Assembly: GCA_031546985.1 (NCBI GenBank) | Contig: JAVBJN010000059.1 | Location: forward strand, 1-64,000 | DNA from: JAVBJN01 sp031546985 | GTDB taxonomy: Bacteria > Bacteroidota > Bacteroidia > Chitinophagales > Chitinophagaceae | Reading direction: 5' to 3' | Length of the DNA: 64,000 bases | In this document: positions 16,292 to 25,722 of the stretch, in pieces | Layout: each line of letters begins with the position of its first letter | Position numbering within the stretch: position 1 is the stretch's first letter | Notes under the pieces: model-generated | What the model was told of the DNA's origin: nothing | The model's input: only the letters and a program-made list of their open reading frames with translations | Database searches by the model: none | Position numbers and translations under genes: made by a program

Positions 16292-18550
16292 ATGAAACAA
16301 GTGACCAAAATCATGTATGGCATTGCTATACAGGTAAGTTGTCTGCTTGCTATGGGCCAGGGGGCCTGGGCGCAAAGTGGGAAAATGAGCCAGGAGCAAT
16401 GGCTGCAGCAAATGCACAATGAAGAACTGAAAATTACAGAATATGTGAACGGGCGCATCAATGATGCCAAACTGAAGGGCAGCCTCAAACAACAGCTCTT
16501 GTTGCAGGATGTAATGCATGAAATTCCCCTGGCGCAGCAGGATGCCTTCGTAGACAGGCAGTTCCGTGGTAGCCTTCGCCAGGCGTATTTTACAGCGCAT
16601 CCCGAAGCGGCCCGCAGGTTTAACCCCGGGCAAGTGCAGCTTAAAACGGCTCCTGTGCTGAACAAGCTGGGCCCCGAGGCTTTCAGCATCATGTGCGACG
16701 ATGGCGATTTTGAATCGGGTACAGGTTCTTTTGTAGGTTACGACGATCCTAATACCTACAACCTCGGCACGGCCAGCGCGTGCAACTATATACCCCTTAC
16801 GAATGTAACGTATAACAATGTAGGCTTTTCCAATCCCGATAACCTGGTGCTTACCAACCCGGGAAATGATCCGCTTACGCTGAACAATGTACCGTATACA
16901 AACAATGGTTCGCAGCACGCTGTTCGCATTAATGCGCCTACTCCTTGCATTACCAGCGGTGGGGTAAATATGCTACAGAAATCTTTTACCGCTCCGATAA
17001 ACGGTAAAGTGAAAATTAACTTTTCGTATGCCCTCGTGATGGAAGATCCTTCTCACGGGCAGCGCAACCCGTTCTTCCTGGCCAGGGTAGTCAATAGTGC
17101 GGGCACCGAAGTAGGGCAGCGTATTTGCAAAATAGCGAACGCCAACGATCCTTTTTTCAATAAGGTTAAAGTCACTATTTGTGATAGGGTGAGCTCTACG
17201 ATTGTATTCAGCGAATGGACCTGCGATTTTATCGACTTCGATGCACAGGCGAATGAAACATATTCTCTGGAGCTGTTTGCTGCCGACTGTGCAGAGGGTG
17301 GCCACTTTGGGTATGCTTATGTAGACGATATCTGCGCGCAGATATCCTGCTGCCCTTCGGCTCCTGTTAATGTGAAATGCACCTATACCGGTACGGGCAA
17401 TAAAATAACCTGGGATCCGGTACCCGGCGCCGTGCGTTACATTTTCACCCTTCACAGTAACGATGCCAATTGCTGCAAAAACACCACCGCGCCATTTATG
17501 TCCAGCTGGGATGTTTATGGCACCGAGGTTACCGTGCCAGAGACCTTTACCAAGTGTTTTTCTTATTATGTAAATACGGTGTGCAAAGACAGCTCGGTGA
17601 GCCAGACGTTGCAGAAATTCTGCTCCTGCGGATCAGAATGCCAGCCTCCGGTAAATCTCGACTGCCAGCAACTGGCCAATGGCAGCAGACTGTCATGGAG
17701 CCCGGTAACAGGCGCACAGGGTTACAAACTTACTATCTACAGCAGCGATCCGTTCTGCTGTGCCAATAGTAATTTAAGCTTTATGAGTACCTGGAATGTT
17801 AGCGGTACCGATACGATTGTGCCCAGCACTTTCTCACAGTGTTTCTCGTGGTATGTAAATACGGTTTGTGAAGGCGGACTGGTATCCGAAACCCTTCAGA
17901 AAAAATGTTCCTGCTCGCCTGCGCCGCCTCCGTGCAAGCCGGTAAGCAGCCTGAGGTGCACACAGGTTACCAGCGGTAGCAAAATATCCTGGACGCCGCC
18001 ATCTCCGGCAACGAACGTAGATCATTACGAAGTGGTGATTTATAACAATGACCCGTTCTGCTGCCTGGGTGGTACACTGCCATTCATTGCCCTCTGGAAT
18101 GTACGTGGTATCGATACCATTGTGCCCAGTACCTTCTCTGGTTGCTTCTCATTCACCGTAAGAACCGTTTGCAAAGACGGGTCTAAAGTAGAAAGCCTGG
18201 AGAAAAAATGCTCCTGCTCACCTCCCCGTGGTGGTTCCGGTGGCTCTGGCAGCGGTTTCTTCCGCGATGGCAAAGAAGGCGAAAACCACGTATGGGTTAC
18301 CGCATCGCCCAACCCGGCTACTACCTATGTGCAGTTTAACCTCTTTGCTACAGAAAAACAAGGTGGCGAGAATGGCCTTATGTTCTACATCTATGATATG
18401 CAGGGCCGCGAACTGGTTAAAAGACCGGCCGTTTACAACGGCAGCACCCGCATTGATGTGCAGGCTTACCCCACCGGCGATTATATTTACGAATACCGCG
18501 ATGCCTCTGGCACAGTGGTACGCGGAAAAGTACTGATCCAGAAACAGTAA
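16292..18550 (+). CDS. Secreted protein with three Cys-rich repeats and T9SS type A sorting domain
   Basis: 752 residues from ATG 16292, where a signal peptide begins (MKQVTKIMYGIAIQVSCLLA, cleaved after about AWA). After a helical propeptide-like section comes a domain sharing features with the 12963-14876 protein (FSYALVMEDPSHG; FAADCAEGGHFGYAYVD, compare FATADCSEGSHFGYAYID there). Then three tandem units of about 95 residues follow, each Fn3-like and rich in Cys: each has a CC pair (DANCCKN, DPFCCAN, DPFCCLG), a W.V.G..T.VP core, a C-F-S/T motif and a closing CSC. A Gly/Ser linker leads to a T9SS type A C-terminus. No catalytic motif seen; likely a disulfide-stabilised surface protein. Confidence 0.8.
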   Translation: MKQVTKIMYGIAIQVSCLLAMGQGAWAQSGKMSQEQWLQQMHNEELKITEYVNGRINDAKLKGSLKQQLLLQDVMHEIPLAQQDAFVDRQFRGSLRQAYFTAHPEAARRFNPGQVQLKTAPVLNKLGPEAFSIMCDDGDFESGTGSFVGYDDPNTYNLGTASACNYIPLTNVTYNNVGFSNPDNLVLTNPGNDPLTLNNVPYTNNGSQHAVRINAPTPCITSGGVNMLQKSFTAPINGKVKINFSYALVMEDPSHGQRNPFFLARVVNSAGTEVGQRICKIANANDPFFNKVKVTICDRVSSTIVFSEWTCDFIDFDAQANETYSLELFAADCAEGGHFGYAYVDDICAQISCCPSAPVNVKCTYTGTGNKITWDPVPGAVRYIFTLHSNDANCCKNTTAPFMSSWDVYGTEVTVPETFTKCFSYYVNTVCKDSSVSQTLQKFCSCGSECQPPVNLDCQQLANGSRLSWSPVTGAQGYKLTIYSSDPFCCANSNLSFMSTWNVSGTDTIVPSTFSQCFSWYVNTVCEGGLVSETLQKKCSCSPAPPPCKPVSSLRCTQVTSGSKISWTPPSPATNVDHYEVVIYNNDPFCCLGGTLPFIALWNVRGIDTIVPSTFSGCFSFTVRTVCKDGSKVESLEKKCSCSPPRGGSGGSGSGFFRDGKEGENHVWVTASPNPATTYVQFNLFATEKQGGENGLMFYIYDMQGRELVKRPAVYNGSTRIDVQAYPTGDYIYEYRDASGTVVRGKVLIQKQ

Positions 18551-18577
18551 TTTTCCTGCAATAGCTTAATCAAAATG

Positions 18578-18607
18578 AAAACCCGGCGCCATCAGACACC
18601 GGGTTTT
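18578..18607 (+). terminator. Terminator hairpin
   Basis: AAAACCCGG-cgccatcagaca-CCGGGTTTT, 27 bp after the stop of the Cys-rich repeat gene. Confidence 0.7.
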
Positions 18608-18654
18608 CTGTTATTAAATGGTAGTGATGTGTTTTTGTGATGGGATGCTAGCTT

Positions 18655-19206
18655 TTACCTGAATACCTTACTCACCAGCAATGGTAAACACTCTATTCCA
18701 AAACCAACAATGGGCAATAGCAGGTATATCCAAACCGGGTAGTTGAACCGGGGCTTATCCTGTTGCAGAGAGAGCCGCAATACAGGAAAAACCCGGTGCC
18801 GGTAATGATAGAGGATTAGTCCTGTGAGCAGGAGGTAAAAAGACAGGCGAATGGTAAAAACCGATGCCAGGCCCATAAAACTCATATCCCACACCAGAAT
18901 GTTTATCCAGATGGGAATGGACATGAATGCTCCAATAATGCAGGTGCGGCGAAACAGTAGTAGCCCGCCGGCTATGATCTGGCTTATGCCAATAAATGAT
19001 TTAAAAGGTTCATGATCGGCCAGGTACCACGATACGCGGAACAGGCTCAGGTCTTTTAACGGCATATTCAGTTCCTGCTCCGTTACGCCAAACTGGTTAT
19101 CGGTAAGCTTTCCGTATCCGTAATTGATAAGCATGTAAGACAGCCATACACGGGCGGCAATAATCAGGTAGTCGTACAATTGGGCTTTAGAGATATTCAG
19201 TTTCAT
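18655..19206 (-). CDS. DoxX-like integral membrane protein
   Basis: About 183 residues from the second Met (19206; 19212 is equally possible). Four to five hydrophobic helices, with a DoxX-like first part (AARVWLSYMLINYGYGKLTD) and a later FIGISQIIAGGLLLFRRTC that fits the second DoxX helix. DoxX/SURF4-like proteins sit in the inner membrane and their roles vary. Single gene, opposite to the flanking genes. Confidence 0.6.
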   Translation of the reverse strand: MKLNISKAQLYDYLIIAARVWLSYMLINYGYGKLTDNQFGVTEQELNMPLKDLSLFRVSWYLADHEPFKSFIGISQIIAGGLLLFRRTCIIGAFMSIPIWINILVWDMSFMGLASVFTIRLSFYLLLTGLILYHYRHRVFPVLRLSLQQDKPRFNYPVWIYLLLPIVGFGIECLPLLVSKVFR

Positions 19207-19379
19207 ATGCAAGCATTAGGGTGGTTTTGCCGGGCGTTATGAAATTACCTAAATCATTATTTGGTTTTTATAGAATGGGGCGAATGGCGAAAGAAAGAAG
19301 ATGAATGGTGGATAGTAACATAACGAAACAGGTAAACGCAGATGATTTATCTTAGCAGCGAACCATATCCAATACCCCA

Positions 19380-19859
19380 ATGAAGAACCTTTGCCTTATT
19401 GCAGCCATGCTATCTTTGGGTGCATGCCATATGCCCGGTCGGGAGCAGGTCCAAACCTTTACTTACCGTCAAACCGATATTCAAAAGCAGTTTGATACCC
19501 TGTATCAAAAACAGCAAACCGATTCGCCTTATTACAATGGTTTTATTGAGCAGGCGCTTGCCGTGTGTCACGACAGTACTAAAAGCAACGATACGGTTAC
19601 ACAACATGTTTTTTCCAGCATGTATTTCAACCAACGCACCCAGGCATATGATTGCGTAACCAATACTGTTTTTGCATTGCCCGAAGGCACCATATCAGCC
19701 ATGGGCGTTTTTGTATTAATGCCAGCTGATACCATTGCGCCCGATCACGATTTTCCGATCACCGGAGGCTCGCAGGCCTACAAAAACATTTCGGGTACGT
19801 ACACCCGGCAATACCGCAATGGGGTGTACCATGTTACTTTATCTTATCACCAGCAGTAA
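19380..19859 (+). CDS. Putative lipoprotein, unknown function
   Basis: 159 residues. The N-terminus MKNLCLIAAMLSLGACHMPG has a lipobox (LGAC), giving a predicted mature protein of about 143 residues anchored at Cys16. The remainder is mostly polar, with no recognised domain. It is followed directly by a strong terminator, so it is monocistronic. Confidence 0.6.
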   Translation: MKNLCLIAAMLSLGACHMPGREQVQTFTYRQTDIQKQFDTLYQKQQTDSPYYNGFIEQALAVCHDSTKSNDTVTQHVFSSMYFNQRTQAYDCVTNTVFALPEGTISAMGVFVLMPADTIAPDHDFPITGGSQAYKNISGTYTRQYRNGVYHVTLSYHQQ

Positions 19860-19860
19860 T

Positions 19861-19899
19861 GTAAAAAGCCGTATTGTTTTCAGCAATACGGCTTTTTAC
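19861..19899. terminator. Bidirectional terminator between convergent genes
   Basis: GTAAAAAGCCGTATTG-ttttcag-CAATACGGCTTTTTAC: long perfect stem with A/T-run flanks, located between the convergent lipoprotein and NHL-repeat genes. Confidence 0.85.
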
Positions 19900-19919
19900 G
19901 ATGTTGGTATCAATTGCTA

Positions 19920-21548
19920 TTATCTATTCGAAACTACGAAACGGAGTACCGCTTCTTTTTCTCCCGATACCCTTAACAGGTAAGTGCCTGGTGCCAGTTT
20001 TTCTGCCAGGTTAATGGCTTGGTTTGGCATACCACTTTTAACCGCAATGGTTTCTTCATGCATTTTTTGCCCCATTGTACTGTACACGCTAAGTGTTACA
20101 GTTTTATCGCCGGGTGTAAACCAGTTGCCGGAAAGTACCAGGTTGCCATTGCCCGGGTTGGGGTACAATGTGGCCGATAAACCGCCTTGCACTTCATTTA
20201 AACCGGTAGCAGGGCCTACACTAAGGTATACTTCATTGCTAAAAGCCAATTGCGGATCGTAGCAATCGGTATTGGTCACCTTGCAGCTTACTTTATCGTT
20301 ATCGCTGGGGACATAAGTATAGGTGGCAGCATTGGTGCCTACGCTGGTACCCCAAATTTCCCACTGGTAGGTAGGGTTGGTGCCGCCATCGGTAACCGTA
20401 GCGGTAAGCGTTACAGAAGCCCCGGCAGGCACATTGCTTTGCGATGGGGTAACTGTAACGGTGGGCCTGGCTTTGGATGCAATTACTTTACGGATGCGGT
20501 TGTTGCGGCTGTCGCCAATATAAACCGATACGCAACTGGCCGAGGCAGTAACTACCGCAATGCCCGAAGGTTGGTTTAAGTAGGCCGATGTAGCTATTGA
20601 GCCATCGCCGGCAAATCCGCCAATGCCATTTCCAGTACCTGCCAGCACGCTAATATTGCCGGAGGGCGTCATGCGGCGTACTTTATTGTAATCGTAATCT
20701 ACAATGTAGAGGTTACCCGAAGCATCGGTGGCCAATGCCTGTGGCCCACCAAATTGCGGACTGTTGAGCGGACTGGCTACCGTGGTAATAATACCACCGG
20801 TGTTAATCTTGCGTACAATCTTCATTACATCATCGGCAATGAAAAGATTGCCTGCAGGGTCTGTAGCCAGGGCTGCAATACCACCCAGTTTGGCCACCGT
20901 GGCCGGGCCACCATCGCCATTGTTGCCAAAGCCTACAAAAGTACCATCACCGGCAATGGTGGTAATGGTGCCGGAGGTGTTTACTTTGCGTATTCTGTAA
21001 TTGCCACGGTCGGCAATGTATAGATTACCGCTTGCGTCAAATGCAATGCCACCGGGGCCCAGTAATTGTGCGCTGGCCGCAGGGCCATTATCGCCGCTAA
21101 AACCACCCGTGCCGTTTCCGATTACAGTAGTAATAACGCCGGAGGTGTTTACTTTGCGAATGCGGTTTTCGTTACCATCGGAGATGTAAACATTGCCAGC
21201 GGCATCAACCGCCAGACCAGATACGAGGTTTAACCGGGCTTCATCGGCAGGTCCGCCATCGCCACTGTAGCCCGAGAGGGTATCTACACCTGCAAACCGG
21301 GTAATAATGCCCGATGCATTTACCTTACGCACCATATTGCCGGCATCGGCAAAATAGAAATTGCCTGCCGCATCGGCGGCCACACAGGTAGGCGAATTGA
21401 GCCAGGCAGCTGCAGCGGGGCCTCCGTCGCCACTATAACCAGCGTTGCTGGAGCCGGCAATGGTAGAAATAATCTGTGCAGTGGCAGGGGCTGCATTATA
21501 GAGCATGCCAGAAGAGATTGCAAATGCAAGTACGAGTCCAAATTTCAT
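19920..21548 (-). CDS. NHL-repeat beta-propeller protein with T9SS type A sorting domain
   Basis: 542 residues from the ATG at 21548, which begins a signal peptide (MKFGLVLAFAISSGMLYNAA, ending ATA). About six NHL repeats follow (pattern G-[YF]-S-G-D-G-G-P-A ... LA-D-A-A-G-N-[VL]-Y-I-[AS]-D ... R-I-R-K-V). Next is an Ig-like region (TVTPSQSNVPAGASVTLTAT ... YQWEIWG) and a T9SS type A sorting domain (LYPNPGNGNLVLSG ... PGTYLLRVSG). NHL propellers bind proteins or carbohydrates; no catalytic residues noted. Function unknown, cell surface expected. Confidence 0.85.
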   Translation of the reverse strand: MKFGLVLAFAISSGMLYNAAPATAQIISTIAGSSNAGYSGDGGPAAAAWLNSPTCVAADAAGNFYFADAGNMVRKVNASGIITRFAGVDTLSGYSGDGGPADEARLNLVSGLAVDAAGNVYISDGNENRIRKVNTSGVITTVIGNGTGGFSGDNGPAASAQLLGPGGIAFDASGNLYIADRGNYRIRKVNTSGTITTIAGDGTFVGFGNNGDGGPATVAKLGGIAALATDPAGNLFIADDVMKIVRKINTGGIITTVASPLNSPQFGGPQALATDASGNLYIVDYDYNKVRRMTPSGNISVLAGTGNGIGGFAGDGSIATSAYLNQPSGIAVVTASASCVSVYIGDSRNNRIRKVIASKARPTVTVTPSQSNVPAGASVTLTATVTDGGTNPTYQWEIWGTSVGTNAATYTYVPSDNDKVSCKVTNTDCYDPQLAFSNEVYLSVGPATGLNEVQGGLSATLYPNPGNGNLVLSGNWFTPGDKTVTLSVYSTMGQKMHEETIAVKSGMPNQAINLAEKLAPGTYLLRVSGEKEAVLRFVVSNR

Positions 21549-21643
21549 ATACCAGATTTTGGTTGGTTTAGGGGTTAGCACAACTGTTGCTACAGCTATA
21601 GCATGTATGTAATAATTGTTTTGCCCCGGTTTTGAATTGGTGA

Positions 21644-21674
21644 CTAAGGTATATAATATGATAAAAGCAGTCAA
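21644..21674 (-). promoter_or_regulatory. Predicted promoter of the NHL-repeat gene
   Basis: On the minus strand TTG (21674-21672), 20-bp spacer, TACCTTAG (21651-21644), near the Bacteroidota consensus. Predicted leader of about 90 nt to ATG 21548. Confidence 0.5.
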
Positions 21675-21724
21675 TTATAATTTGCTTCGTATGACATCCT
21701 GAAGCAATGAATTGCATACCTGCT

Positions 21725-21755
21725 TTTGTTCCTTCATGCCCGGAATGTATCTTAG
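21725..21755 (+). promoter_or_regulatory. Predicted promoter of the YiaA-like gene
   Basis: TTTG (21725-21728), 19-bp spacer, TATCTTAG (21748-21755). Fits the Bacteroidota consensus with one substitution; leader of about 40 nt to ATG 21802. Confidence 0.55.
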
Positions 21756-21801
21756 CCGTTTAAATCAGTGAAATTTAAAACAGAACTAATCATTCAAAAC
21801 T

Positions 21802-22209
21802 ATGACAAGTAAAACTTCAGGCGCTTTTGTAGCTGCATCTTGGGTGGCATTAGGAGCCGGATTTGCAGGCTATTTGGTTGGGCTTTCGAGAGCAGAAATG
21901 CAATTAAATGAAAAAGGCTATTACTTCACCGTGCTTATGTTCGGCTTGTTTGCAGTAGTGTCGCTTCAGAAAAGCGTAAGAGACAGGCAGGAGGGTTTTC
22001 CCGTTACCGATCTCTATTATGGCATATGCTGGTTTGCCACCATTTTATCAATCGTATTACTGGCTGTAGGGCTCTGGAATGCAACCATCCTGCCCAGCGA
22101 AAAAGGATTTTATGCCTTTGCTTTTCTGCTGGCGCTTTTTGGGGCTATTGCGGTGCAAAAAAATACCAGGGATAACCTGGCTCATAAAAACAGTTCAACA
22201 CAATCTTAA
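21802..22209 (+). CDS. yiaA: YiaA/YiaB-family inner membrane protein
   Basis: 135 residues with two copies of the YiaAB two-helix unit: FVAASWVALGAGFAGYLVGL ... NEKGYYFTVLMFGLFAVVSLQKSVRD and YGICWFATILSIVLLAVGLW ... SEKGFYAFAFLLALFGAIAVQKNTRD. The duplicated EKG(Y/F)Y and QK(S/N)(V/T)RD text makes the family clear. The biochemical role is unknown. It stands alone between a predicted promoter and a terminator. Confidence 0.85.
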   Translation: MTSKTSGAFVAASWVALGAGFAGYLVGLSRAEMQLNEKGYYFTVLMFGLFAVVSLQKSVRDRQEGFPVTDLYYGICWFATILSIVLLAVGLWNATILPSEKGFYAFAFLLALFGAIAVQKNTRDNLAHKNSSTQS

Positions 22210-22217
22210 CCTTATTT

Positions 22218-22248
22218 AAAAGGCTGTCCCCCCAAAGGACAGCCTTTT
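22218..22248 (+). terminator. Terminator of the YiaA-like gene
   Basis: AAAAGGCTGTCC-ccccaaa-GGACAGCCTTTT followed by gttttttc; perfect 12-bp stem. Confidence 0.85.
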
Positions 22249-22285
22249 GTTTTTTCGATAGCAAGCTTACTTGGTTTTCTCTTCC

Positions 22286-23280
22286 TCAATTGGTTTTAAC
22301 TACCTTAAACGACTGCATCTGTAGCGTTTCTGCAGCGCCGATCCTTACCAGGTACAATCCGGCAGGTAGTGTAGCTACCTCATCCAGGGTAATGAGCTGG
22401 GTGCCTTTCTCCAGGTTTATATTTTTCTGGTACGCCAGTCTTCCTTCGTTGTTATAAATCGAAACGGTAATACGCTGTTCGGTAGCGCCAGATAATTGCA
22501 GGTACAGCGCCTGTTTAAATAAGGTAGGGTATACGGTCCATTCGGTTTCGGTTGTAGCAGATTTTAGCCTGATTATGCGGGAGTAGCTTACTGTTCCGTC
22601 AAACTCTGTGGCTTTAATCCGGTAAAACAAATCTTTGCCCAAAGGCGCAGCCGCATCGGCAAACTGGTACATGCCTTTGCCATTGGCCAGCACACGGCCA
22701 GCAGCTGCAAATGTTTTTCCGTCGTTGCTTCTTTCCACATCATAAAACCGGCAATGCTGGTCGTCATCGCTTGTCCAGGTTACCGTTGGTGTGCCGTTAT
22801 AATCATAATAAACATGCATGCTGGTAAAGTTAATAGCCAGCGGCACCGCCATAACAAGCACCTGAATGCTGTCCTGGCATCCTATGGCATCGGTTACATA
22901 AGCCTTGTATGTGCCAGGCATGAGCGCCAATGCTGTTTGAGTGGTTTGGGCGGGGTAGTGTTCCACAGGAAAGTAAATGGAGGAATGCCTCCCGCAGCAG
23001 TAACCGTGGCGTTGCTGCAACCACCGCATGAGGTACCGGCAATGGTGGTGACAGATAGTTTAAAGGAGTCGCTGATAAATACATTGATTGGCTTTACCAG
23101 CGATTTGCAACCGGTGCCTGCATTGGTGCCTTGTATAAAATAGGTGCCGGCGGTAACTGCTGCAGGTGTGCCGAGTATAGCTGTAGCGGCAGGATCGGTG
23201 TAGTAACCGAATGAAAGGCCCGCATCGCTGCCGGTGGTTATATTGGCCGCAGTGAGGTTTATTTCCGGCGCTGGTCTCCG
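22286..23280 (-). pseudogene. Decayed SprB-repeat/T9SS adhesin (5' truncated, frameshifted)
   Basis: The 3' part (22286 to about 22950) encodes LMPGTYKAYVTDAIGCQDSI and a T9SS type A sorting domain ending MQSFKVVKTN. The 5' part (about 22950-23280) continues in another frame: INLTAANITTGSDAGLSFGY, then SCGGCSNATVTAAGGIPPF followed by TFLWNTTP. Joined, WNTTP-AQTTQTALAL restores a standard SprB repeat, so a 1-bp deletion lies in the run near 22948-22957. Upstream the frame meets a stop at 23281-23283 and there is no start codon or signal peptide. It sits right behind another gene's terminator. Confidence 0.75.
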
Positions 23281-23291
23281 TTAACCACGTA

Positions 23292-23324
23292 CAAAAAAGT
23301 CCCGCTCAAAACCATGAGCGGGAC
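23292..23324 (-). terminator. Terminator of the metalloprotease gene
   Basis: On the minus strand GTCCCGCTCA-tggttt-TGAGCGGGAC followed by TTTTTT, 25 bp after the stop codon of the protease. Confidence 0.85.
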
Positions 23325-23349
23325 CGGAGGATTTTTTTGAAAATCGTTA

Positions 23350-25482
23350 TTACTGACGAATCAGTTTTTCTACATGGCTACCTGTATTGGTCTGGATGCT
23401 CAGCAGGTAAATACCGGCTGTACCAAACGCTTCGGAAGGCAGCACGGCATTGCCATTCTGGATTTCTGATGCAGTAAGTACTTTGGTGTACGTTGTTCTG
23501 CCAGATATATCGGTAATAACCACTTTCGCGGTATTAATGGCTTTGTCGCGGATATTCAGGTTTACATCTTTGTTAGAAGGGTTAGGATATACGGCAATGC
23601 CAGCGTTTTTAATCACTTCTGATACGCCGGTAGGCCATGCGCTCACACCCATTTCATCGATGTAGAGGTTGTTAGATGCGCTACCCGGTATATACCTTAA
23701 ACGGAACATGGTAGAGCTGGTTAATGCAGCAGCAGGAATTTTGAGATCCTGTGGTTTCCAGTCGTATTGTCCGGCAGGTCTGAAGCTGTTAGGCTGGAAG
23801 CCCATGTTCTGCACCTCAAGGCCTTTAAGAATACCTACGTTATTCCATGTTTTGCCACAGTCTCTGGAGTACTGCACAATTATGCTGTCTTGTGCCACGC
23901 CAAACTGCGAGGTAGAAGCACCCGATGAGAAGAAGTTAAAATGCGCTGCACCCGACTGGTAGTTAGACAGGTCAAATACCGGAGTGTAGATATCATCCCA
24001 ATCGTACATAGCATTACCGCTGGTGTTTAACGGGTAAGGCCTGTCGTCGAAGCTGTTGTACATCATACTATTGGTGCTGTAGTAGCCCGCGTTGGTTACC
24101 AGGCTCCATTTCCACTGGTTGCCAAAGGTGTTAATGGTAGGCCATTCTGCATTTTGCGCAGGGTATTCAAACGAGTTGATGTACGTTATTTTAGGCGTAG
24201 CATCGGCCACATACAGGTAATCGGCGCGGTTAAGGGTATTGGCGCCTGCATTGCTGGTAGCGGTAATGCTTACGTTTTTCCAACCCGGTGTGGTATAGGT
24301 TATATTGGCAATAGCCGTGTTGCTGGTGAGGCCGTCGCCAAAATCCCAGCTTCTGGCAGATATGGTATCGCCATAGCTAAAGTCTTTAAACTGCACTACC
24401 GTGCCCGCGCATACATAACGGGTAAAGGTGTTAAAGTCTGGCGTAGGGGCCACATCCTGCACCGGCAGGTTCATGCCCGCTTTGGCATTGGCGGCTGCAG
24501 ATACCAGCACGTTTCTGCCCGCAAAGGAGTTTTGCAGGGTGATAAGCATCCTGTCTTTTTGCCCGTTGGTAAACATTACTTCGGGACAGTAAGAATACTC
24601 CATAAAGTTTTGAATATTGGCCGTATCCACATCAGGCTTAGGGGTACAGGCCGAGTCTACCGGGTATAGCGTAGGGCAGCTTTTGTGTCCTTTGGTGTGT
24701 GGGGTATCTTCCACACCATCATCGCCGCATGCTACTTCGGGGTCGTTGGTATCGCCCCATACGTGCGAGAGGTTAAGGCAGTGGCCAATTTCGTGGGTGA
24801 GCGCCATATCATACAAAGGCTGGCTGGTACCAATGCCCGAAATATAATCGCTTCGGATGAGTACGCCATCCCAGAAGCGGATCGCATCTGCATCATCGGG
24901 CTTGTAGGCATAGCCCGCAGCACCACTTCCGATGTCGTTGCATATCCACACATTCAGGTATTCGTCTGGCGGCCAGTAGTTAAACTTGGTTTGGTTATCG
25001 GCCCGGTAGGTTTTGTAAGAGGCAATGCGCTCAATGCCTGTAGTGGGCTTGCCATTGGGGTCGAGGCGCGCCAGGCGGAACTCGATGCCCACATCTGCAA
25101 TAATGGGTTTGTATTTGGGAATAACCAGGCTGGTATCGGCATTGCGTTTAGAGTAATCTTCGTTGAGAATGCGCATCTCGTCGAAGAGCTGGCTGTCGGA
25201 GATGTTTTCTAAACCGTAGTTGTGAATCACGTGAAAAACAATAGGGATGATGTATTTATCATCTGCTGTTTTTTGAAGCTTGCTAAAGTTGAGCTTCTTC
25301 ATAGATTCGTTTAGGGCAGCAGCGTTTCTGGCTGCGGCTTGTTCCAGCTGAGGAAACTGTTTGTATAGTTCGTTGCGGGCTTGTACGTTGCCGCATCCTC
25401 TGTTGGCCCCGGTTTGGGCGTAGGCCGTAATACCAGACCCGGCCATCAGGGTCATTAATGCGATGGGTAAGCAATTTTTCAT
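23350..25482 (-). CDS. Secreted M43 (pappalysin-like) zinc metalloprotease with PKD and T9SS sorting domains
   Basis: 710 residues from the ATG at 25482, which starts a signal peptide (MKNCLPIALMTLMAGSGITA). The catalytic domain spans about 75-320 with the zinc motif ALTHEIGHCLNLSHVWGD (HExxHxxxxxH) and the Cys/Asp-rich EVACGDDGVEDTPHTKGH typical of M43 proteases. A PKD-like domain follows (SARSWDFGDGLTSNTA ... VSITATSNAG), then a jelly-roll-like domain and a T9SS type A sorting domain (AVYPNPSNKDVNLNI). Such enzymes are secreted endoproteases; the substrate is unknown. Confidence 0.9.
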   Translation of the reverse strand: MKNCLPIALMTLMAGSGITAYAQTGANRGCGNVQARNELYKQFPQLEQAAARNAAALNESMKKLNFSKLQKTADDKYIIPIVFHVIHNYGLENISDSQLFDEMRILNEDYSKRNADTSLVIPKYKPIIADVGIEFRLARLDPNGKPTTGIERIASYKTYRADNQTKFNYWPPDEYLNVWICNDIGSGAAGYAYKPDDADAIRFWDGVLIRSDYISGIGTSQPLYDMALTHEIGHCLNLSHVWGDTNDPEVACGDDGVEDTPHTKGHKSCPTLYPVDSACTPKPDVDTANIQNFMEYSYCPEVMFTNGQKDRMLITLQNSFAGRNVLVSAAANAKAGMNLPVQDVAPTPDFNTFTRYVCAGTVVQFKDFSYGDTISARSWDFGDGLTSNTAIANITYTTPGWKNVSITATSNAGANTLNRADYLYVADATPKITYINSFEYPAQNAEWPTINTFGNQWKWSLVTNAGYYSTNSMMYNSFDDRPYPLNTSGNAMYDWDDIYTPVFDLSNYQSGAAHFNFFSSGASTSQFGVAQDSIIVQYSRDCGKTWNNVGILKGLEVQNMGFQPNSFRPAGQYDWKPQDLKIPAAALTSSTMFRLRYIPGSASNNLYIDEMGVSAWPTGVSEVIKNAGIAVYPNPSNKDVNLNIRDKAINTAKVVITDISGRTTYTKVLTASEIQNGNAVLPSEAFGTAGIYLLSIQTNTGSHVEKLIRQ

Positions 25483-25722
25483 GGATAAAATTTTATTTAT
25501 TCCCAGGTTGCCATTGAGCCGACTTGCCCGCACCGATAATGCTTACCAATGCAAGCGCAGTATTTCCACATATGAAAATAAACTATTTGGGAGTATAAAT
25601 AAACAAGTAAAAGGTTATGTGCTTTGTTTGAAATATAAATAATTTCTATGGGTTTGGTTAGCGGGAATAGTTGCGGCCGATTTGTACCTTGCGGCCACTA
25701 ACCGTTAAAAAATCAACTTATT

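Noticed and set aside
16292..18550. Internal direct repeats of about 290 bp as a mobile or satellite repeat
   Set aside because: They are protein-domain repeats that stay in frame within a single gene and diverge at DNA level.
24154..25212. Plus-strand frames of 171 and 175 codons opposite the metalloprotease
   Set aside because: Antisense shadows of a gene with an intact HExxH motif and sorting domain.
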